Assembly (NCBI GenBank): GCA_013400975.1
Contig: WBMZ01004788.1
Span: 52,376-116,375, forward strand
From: Atrichornis clamosus
Lineage: Eukaryota; Chordata; Aves; Passeriformes; Menuridae
Direction: 5' to 3'
DNA length: 64,000 nucleotides
How positions within the stretch are numbered: the first letter of the stretch is position 1; every line of letters begins with the position of its first letter. Positions 24,934-36,745 of the stretch are shown here, one piece after another. Made by a program: the position numbers and the translations under genes. Below the pieces are notes generated by a model. It had not been told where the DNA came from and searched no databases. It saw only the letters and a program-made list of their open reading frames with translations.

Positions 24934-24981
24934 AAAAAAAAAAAAAAAAANNNNNNNNNNNNNNNNNAAAAAAAAAAAAAA
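24934..24981. other. Poly-A homopolymer containing a 17-base assembly gap
   Basis: Seventeen A (24934-24950), seventeen N (24951-24967), then fourteen A (24968-24981). The gap lies entirely inside a homopolymer, so it most likely marks an unresolved A-run length and not missing unique sequence. It falls in the GABRB4 upstream region. Confidence 0.95.
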
Positions 24982-25213
24982 GGAAAAACAAATGCAGCCC
25001 AGTAAATAAAAAAATACATATATGCATGTGTAGAAAATAAATAAATCCCTGTCTGCGGAAAGCGCTGCTCTCCGAGGGAGGGCTGGATGTCTCCCTAGTG
25101 CTGTTGCTGCAGCTCCTGTGGAGTTTTGCTGCTCATTGCAAAGTCACAAGAGGAGGGGAGGAGAGAGGGAGTTTGTGGCTGGGGAGGGGGACTCTCCGGA
25201 CAAATTGGGATCC

Positions 25214-25221
25214 TGACGTCA
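25214..25221. promoter_or_regulatory. Palindromic CRE (TGACGTCA)
   Basis: A perfect full cAMP response element, the binding site of CREB/ATF dimers, lies about 1.03 kb upstream of the GABRB4 start codon in a stretch that is less repetitive than its surroundings. A full palindromic CRE is rare by chance (one per about 65 kb in random sequence) and is usually functional near promoters. Its position suggests it may lie in or just upstream of the GABRB4 promoter; occupancy is inference. Confidence 0.5.
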
Positions 25222-25299
25222 TGGCTGACAACATTAACCCCTGCTGGCTTGCACAGGGGATGGGTGAGGACTTTTGGTGTGGGTTTGTTTGGGGTTTTT

Positions 25300-28200
25300 T
25301 TCCCAGGGAGGTGGGCGCAGGGAAGATGATGGGAAAGGTGGTGGCATTTTGGCAAGTGGGGGGATGTGCCTGGACCAGAGTGGCTCGGCTGTGAGCGCTG
25401 ATGGGTGCCGTGGTTGCATGGAACCGTGTCATCAGCAAGCCTGAGCTTCCTCCTTCAGCCACAGAGATAAGAAATAAGGTGATTTACTGAGAATGTCTCA
25501 ATGCCACAGAGCAGAGAAGCCTGGTGGCCTCCTCCTGGGGCACTGGGGAGGATCTGAAGGCTCTGGTGGGGCTGGAGACTTCCCCAGGCTGGGGAAGCCC
25601 AGTTTGGTAGGGATGCTCAGCTCTCCCTGAAGGATGCTGTGTTATGCATACAATAGAGTTTGGGGGAAAAGGGAGCCTGAACTCCCATAACTGCTGCTGA
25701 GGATCAGCTCCTGGTGCTGTGGCTTTGCCTGCTGCAATAGTAACAGCTACTGAAATCATCACAGTCTCCTGCGCATCAGCTTCTGATCTTTGTCTTAAAA
25801 AAGTGATATAATTAAGGACGTCTACCTCAGGCATGCAGTAGTGTATTACCACGAAGGATTTTTTTCCCTAGGAAAAGGAAGAGATCCAGTAGCACTTTGA
25901 ATGCAGAGCAGGAGCCATGGCTCAAGGAGGAAACATCCAAACTCTCACCATCCTGGATGCCATCTCCTGCCTGGCAGCTCAGAGCAGCCCCTCCAAGTAG
26001 GTGAGTCTCTCCTCCCCTGCTCCTGGCTTATATCTGTGTGTGGATGGTCTTCAAAGCCCCTTGGGCAAAGAGGGCAGAGCAGACGTGCCACTGCAGCTGG
26101 GCAGGAGAAGGTCCAAAATGCCTCTGGAGAGGGACACGGCAATGTCCAGTGGCCGCCCGATCTCTGTCCTGCCCCTCCCTGCAGGGAGACCTGCCCCAGC
26201 CCAGGATGGAAGAATCCTGGTCCCTGGGGTTCCCAATGCTCCTTTCCCTCATGCCTGGCTTGGCTCTACATGGTTTCCTCATCAGAGGCACACCACAGAT
26301 CACGTGCTCCGGATCTCCTTCTCCCAAAAAGCAGGATGGATAGTGACCTCTTTGAAGAGCTTCCCTGTTGCAGGCCAGACTGAGGTGTTGCAATGCAGAG
26401 ACATTAAACCAAGGAAAAGCTGTGCTGTGTGCTGTGCTGTCCTGGTGTTGCTGCAGGGGGGTCCTGGGGGCAGGGAACATGGGGGGCTTGTGGGGAAAAG
26501 GAAGGCTCAGGGAGAGTTTAACATCTACACTGAGGCTGTGCTAGAACAGGAGGGGAAAAACCTTCTCACCTGCTGCTGAGGGTGGTCAAAATGTTCTCTG
26601 CTTGGTTTAGAGCCCAGCCCAGCCCTGCTTCTCAATGAGTTATGCTCAGAGCAGTGATCCCCACTGCCTTCTCAAAGACCGAAGCAGGCAGGTGCCACTT
26701 GTCACATGCCAGGGAATATCTGCCCGAGTGGAGCCAGGGGATGGGATGCAGGATGCCACCAATGGGCTCTCACTGCTGACCACTCACTGTGGCCTCCCAG
26801 GGTGCAGGGAGTCCACCAGGACACGCAGCTGTGGCTGGGGTTGTTTCACTGCATCGTAGCCCAAAGCAAGCGCTGCCTGTCTGCCCAGGCTCCCAACGCT
26901 GGCCGACCACTGTGCCCTCAGGATGCTCCTTGGCTTCCACACGCCCAATGTCACCAGCAATGCAGGCTTTGTCAACCCCCACAGAAGCTTGTGGCTCCCT
27001 GATTCCTGTGGCTGAGGGGTCCACCTGTGCCTTAAGGGCTGTGGGGAGATGGACCAAAGCAATAGGGCTACCCCATGAGCCTGTTGAGGAAGAGGAACCA
27101 GCCCAGCAGATCGGGTCCTGCAAGATGTCCCCATGTGCCCATGCACCACTGGGAGCGAGCCCTGAGCCTGGGATGAGCTGCCTGCTGCCTGCAGGTGCTG
27201 GCTGTTGTACAGGTACAGTATTTACCCCCTCTGCTGCTGCCAGCACACAGATCTCCTGACAGCAGTGACTTTCTGAAGCATTTATTCTGAATTAAGCTGC
27301 TGGGTACCAGGGAGGAGCTCTTGGGCAGATGAGAAGCATTTGCCTCTGGGCACCAGAGGCCCCATTTAGCCCTGCCTGGTGCCTTCCCTTCCTGGCCCCT
27401 TTGCACCGCTCTCTCCCACCAGCTATGATTGCATGTTACTGGCAGAAAAGGTAAGTGGAAAGCAAATGTCAGAGGCATACATGAAGAGGAAAAATTATGC
27501 TCACAAATGGTGACATTTGTGCTTGCAAGTTCACCCAGTCGGGAGCAGAAACCGTGTCACATGAATTATCTGACCACTCAGCCACAACGGGAAACTTTGG
27601 GAAGCCGATTGCTTGGCAGTAAATGCATCCAAAGAAAGCTGCTCTGTGCTCCTGAATAATCTACCTGGAGCCACGTTCTTGAATAAAGGACTGCTCTGGA
27701 ATTAGTCACCCATCTCTGCTGGGTCTCATTAAGGCTGATGCACAGTGATACGTGACCGTGCTCGCCGAGGTGGTTGTTTCTTGCCCTCCAGAAGATGGGC
27801 AGCCTTGAGCCCCTCCCAGAATCCCAAATGCTGTGTCTCCCTCCCCTGCTGGGGGCTGTCTGCTCTCTAGTGGGAGCCCAGTGATGGGGTTTTTCTGAAG
27901 TCCATTTTCTGAGTCTGAAAATAGCTGTGCGAGGCGGCAGGAGATGCCGTGCTGTGGCTGCAATCACCCTGCAGAGGCCGTGGAGGATGGTGTTCGTGGC
28001 CATTTGCTGTCCCACACTATTAAATCACTCATTTGCACCCCTCCCTTACTTGTTGCTCTGCTCCAAGCTCCACACCCTGACCTCCCTTCTTATCCTGTGG
28101 CCATTGCTGACTCCAAGTCCCAAGGGCTGCTTTTCCCAAGGGATTGCCTTCAAGGTGGAAAATCTCCCTGGCCCCCTCTCCTCACTGGCTGGATAGCTGG

Positions 28201-30540
28201 CTCTTCTGTCCAGACAACAACTCCCAGCAGAAGATAGTTGCTCTTCTAAAGCAGAAAAAGGGCAAGAGCAGAGAAAGCAAAAGAACACAGGCATTAAACC
28301 AGAAATATAATAGAAGTCCCGAAGAAAAGGAGAAAATATACAGTCTTAGAGCCGGCATTTCTGTGTAGAAGGTAGAAAACACCCTGAAAGTAAATGAGGT
28401 GTACCTCATGAGGTGGAAATAGAGACAAGCAGAGGCAAGAGGAGCTTTCCCACCTGGTCTAGCACACAGCCTCTGCCTCCTGCTGCAGCTGCGTTGAGAA
28501 CTGAACTCACCAAGCCAGGGAGCCTTTGCAATTCCAGTTCTAGGTTCCTACATGAAAGGTTTCCCTCAAGCTATCCTACAGGACAAATGCCCCATCATCT
28601 ACCACAGTGCCATCTGAACACCCTCAGGTGCTGGCAAGGAAAGACCACCAGTCACAAGTCACAGGCCCCATGTACTGATGGGGCTGGCAGCTACCAGCCA
28701 CTGCTTGGGCAGCTGTGACTCCTGCTTTGGCAACTCTGTGTCCTCTAATGCACAAATCCCTCCTAATGTATTAGCCCAGGACCCTCTCTGCATGGACACA
28801 CCATGTGCTAGATGCTACATATGCCTGAGGAAATGCCTCAAAGACATAGAGCATTCACAGGGTTCCCCATCTTTGTCGAGTTAAAGATCCTTCACCACTT
28901 TGCAAGGTAGTACAGACTTGTCCAGAGTGAGTGGAAATGTTGGCCATTCATAGGAAGTGTGAATGGAGGAGCTGATGAGCAGAACTTTGCCTGCAGTCCT
29001 GTACGTCCGCTGTGCTCAAATCTCTTTAAGTAGAGCATGGAAAATGTGAAGGGAATGGAGAAAGCATTGTCCATGGAGGTGGGTTCATGCACCACCTCCC
29101 ATTCCAGCCTGTCTTTAAGCTTAGGAGGCTGCAGACAGTGTTTGGTTTGGGCTTTCCTTCGCTTGAGAAATGGTCTGGCTGAGCAAAGGTCCCTCAGTTA
29201 TGAGAGTGCAGAAGTGCTGTGATAGCTGTGGCTGTTGAGGTTTAGCTCTTGTGCCTACAACGAAAGAACATCCCTCTGCACGCCGGCCTCTAACCCCACA
29301 GCCCTCTCCTGCCATGCCCAGACAGCCTGCAGGGTGACACTGCCACCGCGGGGGACAGGGACAGCCTGCTCCAGCCACACCCGAGGGCTGGTGATGGGGA
29401 AGGCAGGGGAGCCAGGTCCACAGGGCAGCCTCAGGGCTGACACACATCCACAGCAGAGCTGTGGTGCCGTGGGAGGTGTGAGTGCATCCCTGCACACGTG
29501 TTGAGGGATGCAGAGCCTCAGTCCCGTGAACGCATGTTTGTCTGTACGTCCCCTGGTTTATTTTCTCTCTGCATTTCTGTGGTGGTGCTCAGGAGAAGCA
29601 GTGATGCCCCTTGGGACTGGCATTTCTGATCGTATTATGACTGGCAGTGTGAAGGGCACAAGGCAAGGGAAAGGCCCTTCAGCCCCTGCAGACAGTTAAG
29701 AAGAGCCAAAAAACGCCTCCCTGCTCGTTATTGTTAATGATGGAGATCTGTTCTGACACAGTGTTGGGCCCACGTCTCCCACCAGGCCCTCCCATTTCAG
29801 AGGGTGTAGCACCTCTCCTTCTTGGGGGTGCTCCTTCCCATCTATGCCAGCAGAGAAGTCCCCTTCTGAGTCAAAGCTCCTGGTTTGAGTCATGGAGCTA
29901 CAATAAAAAGTGCTGGAAGCAGCAGTGGAATGCATTACAAGGATATAGGTAAAAAATTCCACTGCTGACCACCTCATGGAGGTGTGGATGGTTTCAGCTC
30001 CTCTTTCTCCCTCTGTCCCCACAGCTCTCCTGTTCTGAGGAGGGCCAGGGCTCAGCACCATCACCCAGGAGTCAGGAGGAGCTGAGAAACCCAGCTACTG
30101 GTCCCTGCTGGCCACAGGAACAATGTGTTCCCAGAGCAGGTGCCACCCTGCCTCCTCCAAAAACCCTACAGCAGCCACCACCTGCACTGAGGGGACACAG
30201 CAAAGGTGATAAGAGATGGTCCCTGGGGACACCTGCACTCCATTGCCCTCTCAGCCTCGGGGAGGTCAAGCCCAGATCTCCCACAGTCCTCCTTTGTATT
30301 TTATCCCGTGACAAAGCTCGTGGTGTGTCCTCCACAGGCAATGCCCCAGTGGCTGGAGTCCTGCTTTCCTGGCTTTCCTGCTCAGCGGGGGCTAGCTGGG
30401 TCACCAGCCCAGGGATTGCATAACAAATGGGGGTCCACGCACAGGGGCTTGTTGGGGTCACCCAGCCAGAGCCACGCTCTGGACAAGGGCAGGGAAGGAT
30501 GGCCAGGGACGTCACGGGCACAGGGCAACGTCACGTGATG
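25300..30540. other. Intergenic sequence, nothing recognised
   Basis: This stretch lies upstream of GABRB4. I recognise no exon, RNA gene or definite repeat. Open frames on both strands at about 26770-27260 overlap and lack any family motif. A 12-base perfect palindrome ACCTCATGAGGT lies at 28404-28415. Two ACGTCA half-sites with an adjacent CACGTG E-box lie at 30509-30537, beside the next CR1. Confidence 0.55.
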
Positions 30541-31290
30541 GTGTCATGGGGAGAACACGAAGGCACCTGCACTTGTCTTTGTGGAACTCCACCAGGTTCC
30601 TCTCCCCCAGCTCTCCAGCCCGCCCAGGTCTCACTGAATGGGGGCACAGCACCTGGGGGCAGCAGCCACTCCTCCCAGTTTGGCACCACCAGGAGCAAAC
30701 TGGCTGCGGGCACACTCTGTCCCCTCACCCAGGCCACGGATGAGCAAGACTGGGCCCAGCACTGACCCCTGGGGAACAGCACTACAGGCCTCCATCTAAA
30801 CTCTGTGCCACCACCACCACAACCCTCTGAGCTCTGCCATGCAGCAGTTCTCAATCCAGGCCCAACCTCTCAATCTCACCACTCTCTCTGCCCACTCATC
30901 AAACCCCTCCTCCTGAGCTTACCCACGAGGGTGTTATGGGAGACAGTGTCAAAAACTCTGCTGAAGTCTAGGTAGACAGGAACCACTGCTCTCCCATCAT
31001 CCACCCAGCCAGTCATTCCACCCCTGGAGGCTATCAGATTGGTCAAGCATTATTTCCCCTTGCTGAACCCATGTTGACTACTCCTGATAACCTTCTTTTC
31101 CTCCACATGCTCAGAGATGACATTCAGGATGAGCTGTTCCATAACCTTTGCAGGGATGCAGCTGAGGCTGACTGGCCTGGGTCCTCCTTCATGCCCTTTT
31201 TGAGGACTAGAGTGACTTGGCTTTTCTCCAGTCCTCAGGTGCCTCTCGTGTTCTCCATGACCTATAACTGTGATGAGATTATGGCCCTGT
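30541..31290 (-). mobile_element. CR1 LINE fragment with reverse-transcriptase remnant
   Basis: On the minus strand, translation from about 31220 gives RPVSLSCIPAKVMEQLILNV followed by ISEHVEEKKVIRSSQHGFSKGK. This is the reverse-transcriptase segment of CR1 ORF2, usually RPVSLTS-PGK-MEQ followed by SQHGFTKGKSCLTNL. Downstream come remnants of the LDFSKAFDTVSH and FADDTKL segments: FDTVSHNTLVGKLR near 30930-30970, and KLGG-like near 30680. Frameshifts and a deletion between these blocks make it non-functional. The 5' end is truncated near 31290, and the 3' UTR appears lost near 30541. No other TE family fits. Confidence 0.9.
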
Positions 31291-32381
31291 GACCACGCAG
31301 AGATCACTAATTCTTCTTGTTTATCCCCCATGCCATGTGCATTAGTGCACAGGCATTTCGGAGAGCTAATGGAGCACGCAGGTTTCCAAGAAAGGGTGCA
31401 AGAGGATCCACCAACCTGTCAACCCACAGCTTTTCAGTGTCACACCGTGCCGGGGAGCTGCTCTGCTCAGTTGCTTCCCTGGAGCAGATCAGGACCCCTT
31501 AACCACGTTCAGGACCGAGAGGTGGTGCAAGTGTCCCATTCCCAGTTGGGAGGTTTCTGACTTCCAAAATCTGGTCTCTTTTAGTTTTCACTAGACACCT
31601 AAGCCACTGTGGTGGAGACATTATACTGAGTCCAGTTTTTAGTGTGGAAATGCAGCAGGACACATCCAAAATGTGCCTTCTGAAGGCAGGAAGGTGTGCT
31701 TCATCCCTCTAGCACTCCTCCTGCCTGGGACAGGGGATTTGCAATACATTCCCACTGGGAACAGGATGTGCGCTCCTCCTTGGCTCAGCATTTCACGTGG
31801 GATAATTCATGTGTGCTTTACCATGGTGCTTAACCACTGTAGTGGTTGCAAGAGGCTTTGGCTGTCAGCTCTAAACAGGTGGCTGAGCACTGAGTGACTT
31901 TTATGACCTGAAAAGGGTGATAATTGTGCCAAAATTTGCTCTCAGGAGTGTTATATGGCTGTCATGAAATGCAATTTGTACATTATAGGTTGGAAGACAG
32001 TGAGACGTGTGTCTTGCTCCTGAAATGGATCTGACAGTCCATCAGCCTGCTGACAGCAAGCAATCTCGGGTCTGCCCTCAACTTCTGAAGTCATTTTAGC
32101 GTTTGCTCTGCAGATGTGAAAACAAAACTCCTGTGTAATTACGCAGTCCTGCGCCGTCTGAAGGTGGGACACCTGTTAAACAAATCCCTGTGGGAGACAA
32201 GGCTCATTCCAGTGTTTCCTACCAGGGAGGAGCTGCAGCAAAGCCAGCAGCCAACAGGGACTGCTGGAGATCCCTCATCCCATCAGACCTCTCAGGTGAG
32301 GTCCATCTTTGGAAGAACAGAAGAATCTCCCGTACCTACAGTTTATTTTGGAGTTTAGGAGTGCAATCCATGTGATGCTGT

Positions 32382-32394
32382 GTTGCCTGGCAAC
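32382..32394. promoter_or_regulatory. Perfect RFX X-box palindrome
   Basis: GTTGCCTGGCAAC is an exact inverted repeat with a one-base spacer and satisfies the RFX-family X-box consensus (GTNRCC, spacer 0-3, RGYAAC). RFX factors act in neuronal and ciliary gene control. Binding here is inferred from motif quality only. Confidence 0.45.
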
Positions 32395-32943
32395 AGGCCG
32401 AGAGTGATGGAGCACAGGGCAGGTCTTCTCCAGGCTGGGGAGCAGCATCTCCAGCCAGGGTGGCTGCCTGTGTGTGCAGGGAGCAGAGGGAAGGGGAGTG
32501 CTCCAGCAGAGAGGGACTTGTCTTGGAGCAAAGACGCGGTCACAAAAACGTGAGAAGAAACAAGAGGGAGATAAAAGTCTAACTGAGGGTAGGGAGGAAG
32601 AGAGAAATCAGAAAGAGAAAGAGGAAAAGGGAGCCCAGAGAAGACATCTGGGCACTCACTGAGCTGCAAAGGCTCCTGGCTGTCACCTCCCAGGGACAGC
32701 TGCTGTCTGTCTTCAGGTGTGTCCCAGCTTTGACAAAAGAACTAGAGGAAATGCAGTTTTCCTCTGAGCACCTGTAGTGATTCTCCACCTATGAGGGATC
32801 ACATAGCCCTGCTGCCCTCACAGCCCCTGGAGACATCAGGCAAGTTCTGAAGCTGACCGCAGTGCTTTGGGCTGAGGGAGTTGTTCTGAGCAGTGATGAT
32901 CCACACAGGGCTCCGCTGGGAATAGCACCAGCTCTCAGAGAAA

Positions 32944-33036
32944 TCCCTGAGGGGATTCCACTCCCAGTTAAACTCTTTACTGGGGGCTCATCCCTGAGGG
33001 GATTCCACTCCCAGTTAAACTCTTTACTGGGGGCTC
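32944..33036. repeat. Tandem duplication, 47-bp unit (2 copies)
   Basis: The segment starting TCCCTGAGGGGATTCCACTC at 32944 is repeated at 32991 with a 47-base period and essentially no mismatch until the end of copy two. Near identity implies a recent event. Each unit contains a CCCTGAGGGG palindrome. Confidence 0.95.
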
Positions 33037-33113
33037 TCGGGCTAAGGGACCAGGCCCAGTCAGCACAGAGGTTGTGAGTCTAATCTTAATTTCCTTTACC
33101 TTTAGCTGTTTGG

Positions 33114-33200
33114 AAAAAAAAAAAAAAAGCAAATTGGGAGAGAGAGAAAGGAAGAGAGAAAAGGAGAGAGAGGAAGAACGAAAGAGAGAAACAAAACAAT
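33114..33200. repeat. Poly-A run followed by GA-rich homopurine tract
   Basis: Fifteen A (33114-33128) are followed by about 60 bases that are almost entirely purine (GAGAGA and GGAAGA units). It is a simple-sequence region able to form triplex DNA. No retroposon body is recognisable upstream. Confidence 0.85.
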
Positions 33201-35997
33201 GTAGGACCAGGGCAAATAACAAGGGAAATGCAATTGGTTTCCATACTAAATACCATTGGTCTTTAAAATCCCTCTCAAAGTCACAGATCTCCCTGCACAT
33301 CCATCCTTACTTTTGCATCCACAACTCTTGGGGATCCCTTTCCCCATACCAACGTGCAGACCAGAGGGAAATCCCTGCCAGACATCCCCACGAAATTTAT
33401 TGAAGTGCTGGTTTTCCTGCACATGAGGTTTCCCCAGCTCTCTGTGCTCACATTTCAGCCCCTTTTCACCACTGAATCAGGATGGAGCTCAGAGCTCAGC
33501 CCTCCACATCATTCCCCTGGCACCAAGACTGCCCTGCACAGAGTACATTGTAAAAAAGGCATCACCATCCCTTTGGCCACCCTCTGGCTTCCCCTTTTGC
33601 TATTTTGGCCTACCCACATCAGCTCGCAGTGTCCTCAGGAGAAGGTGTTCATCCATGCTGCCCCTGGGACACAGAAAACAAGGCACGTTGCTCACACTCG
33701 CACTGTGAGGGAGTCACAGGCTTGTGTTGGACTGTGATTTCCCTGTGCTCAGCTCTAGAGTCATAACAATTAAACTTTTTACCTCAGTGCTCTCCATTTT
33801 GGTGGTTTTTCACCCAGTGTGACTATAAACAGTGCTGTAACAGGACTTAGACCTGGCAGAAAATTCCAAATCCAACAGTTAATTTATCCCAATTTGAAAA
33901 GATGAGCAAAAATAATTTCTCTAAGTACAGCTGCTTCTGAAATGTCAGGATAAAGTTTTGTTTTAGCTGTACCTTTCTTGTCATTTATAATTGGAGGCAA
34001 TACTAAATTTACACCGATAAGTACTGCAACCCTCATCAGAACAAAGCCTATTACAATTTTCTATCATGAGTACAGAGGGAAAAATCATTCCCTCTCCACG
34101 GAACATTTCCACTTTGTACCATGTTTTCTGAGAAAATTAATCTACTGCTTTCTCTTTAAAAATTAAGGTTGAGCACAGCACCCTTCACCTGAAGGGAAGG
34201 CAGCATTCTTGGAGCTGGTACTCACAGGGTGAAGCAGCTGGAGATCAGGACGTGCACTGGTCGCACTGACTTTGTGTCAGCTGCATTGCTGACCACGGCT
34301 GTCCTTGCCACAGCCTCAGCTTCCTAAAGAAAACCACCTTTTAAACATTTTTTTAAGAGCAATACTCAAAAATCTGGACAGAGGAGGGTTACAGCATGTT
34401 CCCTGCGCAGGGTGGAGATGAGCTGTGAATCCTCTCCCAGCCATCCTCATCCCAGGATGCTGCCCCTTTCACTCCACTGCCTTTTCTCAGGCAGAGAAGT
34501 CTTTTCTCAGGCAGAGCTATCTATAATTGAAGCAATAGCTGAAACATCTGATTTTCCACCAACCAACACCTCCTGCTGCAGCTAGCACCAGCCTAAAGTG
34601 AGTGCATAAAGAGACATAACACTTTAGTAGCATGTTACATTTGCTTTTTGCTGGTGCCAGCTGCTGCAGAAGGTGGTAGAGAGCGAGTTGAAGCTGGAAC
34701 AGGAGCTTTTGGGAAGCTATTGCTGTAAATCTAGGCCACATCTCATACATACAGTGAGCCCAGGTATGGATATAGGGGCGCCAGCTTTCTCAGTGCGTGT
34801 CCATTTTTTCCTCACCAAAAGGTGCTTCTAATTATTTCCATTCAGGTTCAAAACTGATGTTCTCTGTGCTCACCAAATCCATTGAGGGGGAATGTTTCCA
34901 TCTAAAGGAAGTCCATAGGGAAAATTAACTTTTCCAAGGAAACAGCAGGGAGGCAAGAGAACAAAGCAGCTGGAAGGAGAAGTATAAAGCATTCCTGCAA
35001 TGCTGCTTGGTGCAAACCTCCTCCAGGAGGGAAAGGCAATTTCCTTTATGAATGGAAAATAGGAATGGCCACAGCACTCAGCATTCCTGTGGGATGTGCA
35101 GGCAGGGGCTTGCAGGGAGGAGCAGCAGCCCAGGTGAGCGCGACCTCTGGGCTGGGCTGTGCCGGGACCCAGCAAACCCTGGCTGGGGCAGTGGCAGGTC
35201 CTGACCCCGGGCACTCCCCAGCCCCTGCTCCACTCCCACAAGCTGCCATTTGACCCTGAACTCTCTGTTCCTGGAAATGCCATCTCCCCCCTGCTTTCTT
35301 TGGCCTTTCTGGCCCTCACTGGCAAACCAAAAGCCTGTAGGAGACAACCAGAGGCTGGGCTAAAACACAGACATGGTGCGGTCTCACATTTTGGCTGGTC
35401 ATGATTTTCCAAAGCCAGCAGCTACTCATTTTGGGCTTGCAGATCAGTGATGCGTTTTTGTTTATTTCTTTGATTGAATAAAAGCAAATCCCCCTGCTGC
35501 CTTCCCTGTGGGCCCCAAGGGAAGTGAACTGCCAAGCCTAAATAACCCACAGCTCGAGCTACATTCGAGCTTCCCGTCTTCCTGGGTCCTCTTTAAATGA
35601 GGACATAGCACACCACTACTGGCACTGAAGTGAGGTGACCTGTATTTCTGCTATTCCCTTGCTCCAGTCTCTGTTACCCAGAGCAGGGGATGCTCTTCTC
35701 CCACAGTTGGAGAGGACAAAGCATTTTGTAGACAAAACCACAAGGGACAGGCTCCAGAGGCAAGCCCAGGAGCAAAGACAGAGCTGGATGCCTGTGTCCC
35801 CAGGGAACCTGCAGCTAAGGTGCCTTAGCCAGCAACCACCCAGCAAAAGTAAGAGCTTCTGAGCCTTCTTCCCAGTCCACCATTCCAGCTTCTGGCTGTG
35901 AAGTTGTTTTCCAGACCACCAACATAATCCTTCCAGCAACGGCTGCCCAGTTCTGCAGAGAAAATCAAACCAACAAATCAGTGATGCCCAGCCATTA

Positions 35998-36050
35998 ATC
36001 ACAGAAACACGGGTTCCAAGAAAGCCCTGGAGATCTAGTCCAACCTCCCC
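35998..36050 (-). mobile_element. CR1 3'-terminal fragment (short)
   Basis: On the minus strand this reads GGTTGGACTAGATCTCCAGG, a GGAACC-type block, then TTTCTGTGATT, the usual last 50 bases of CR1. Only the extreme 3' end is recognisable. Confidence 0.6.
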
Positions 36051-36676
36051 TTACACTGGGAGCCATCCACACCTTGTAACCAGCAGGCAAAGCAAGGGAC
36101 AGTCCTGATCCAGGGGGATTCCTGTTTTTCCAGGCTCAGGGAGGCGCTAGTAGCCCTGCTCTTGCTTTCTCATCCAGCACAAGCCCTGTGCCACTTCCCC
36201 ACATTGCCAGGCTGACACCTTCTGGCCCCAGGCACAGAAGGGAGGACAGACTGGTGTGACCTCGGGACCAGGCAGCAGATCCACAGTTTCCCTGTCCTTG
36301 GGGTCAACCAACATCCTGAGGGGCTCTGTTGTCTCCTGGTGGTGCCACTCACATTTACACCCACAACTCTTGAGGCATTACAGGGACTGGAAAGGCTCTC
36401 TGCTTTATAATATCTAATTCACAGTGGAACTGCAGGGGTCAGGAGGAGGCTGCTCTTCATGCCAAGACGTCCTGATTAAATCAAGCACTGATGATGGCAT
36501 CTTAAAAGGGCTGAAGAGGGGTAACCCATCTCCTGGCACTGGAAGTTCTGGGGAGAAATTACCAAAAATGAACTGGTTAGGAGTCAGAATGAGCCAGGCA
36601 CACACACGTCCCTCTGTCACCAGCCCACAGCCCCAGGAAAGCCGAGTGGTCCCTCACGACACAGGGGCTGAGCTCT

Positions 36677-36745
36677 GTTGACATGGCAACGTGGGATGCT
36701 GCGGCGGGGACCGCCGGGCGGGAGTTTGCAATCGGCAGAACGAGA
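36677..36745. promoter_or_regulatory. X-box-like motif beside a small CpG cluster
   Basis: GTTGACATGGCAAC (36677-36690) matches the palindromic X-box GTTGCCATGGCAAC at 13 of 14 positions. It directly abuts a compact CpG- and GC-rich patch (36700-36740, including GCGGCGGGGACCGCCGGGCGGG) in otherwise CpG-poor intergenic DNA. The pairing suggests an enhancer or minor promoter; this is inference. Confidence 0.4.

Larger units (their letters stand above)
24190..25050 (-). promoter_or_regulatory. GABRB4: GABRB4 5' leader and proximal upstream region
   Basis: This is sequence immediately upstream of the GABRB4 start codon. Its leader/promoter boundary cannot be placed because no clear TATA box or initiator is seen. 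It is unusually low in complexity: A- and G-runs at 24206-24300, a C-run near 24301-24310, an A-rich homopurine stretch at 24540-24580, a (GT)n microsatellite at 24707-24749, and the poly-A with assembly gap at 24934-24981. A short upstream ORF sits at 24386-24445. If transcribed, this would be a structured, low-complexity leader. Confidence 0.6.

Noticed and set aside
26510..26600. Possible CR1 trace around an AACCTTCTCACC...GAGGGTGGTC phrase
   Set aside because: The match is too short and isolated to support an element.
26770..27259. Long overlapping open frames on both strands
   Set aside because: Both strands are open over the same bases, as expected from composition. Neither reads as a known family, and splice signals were not convincing.
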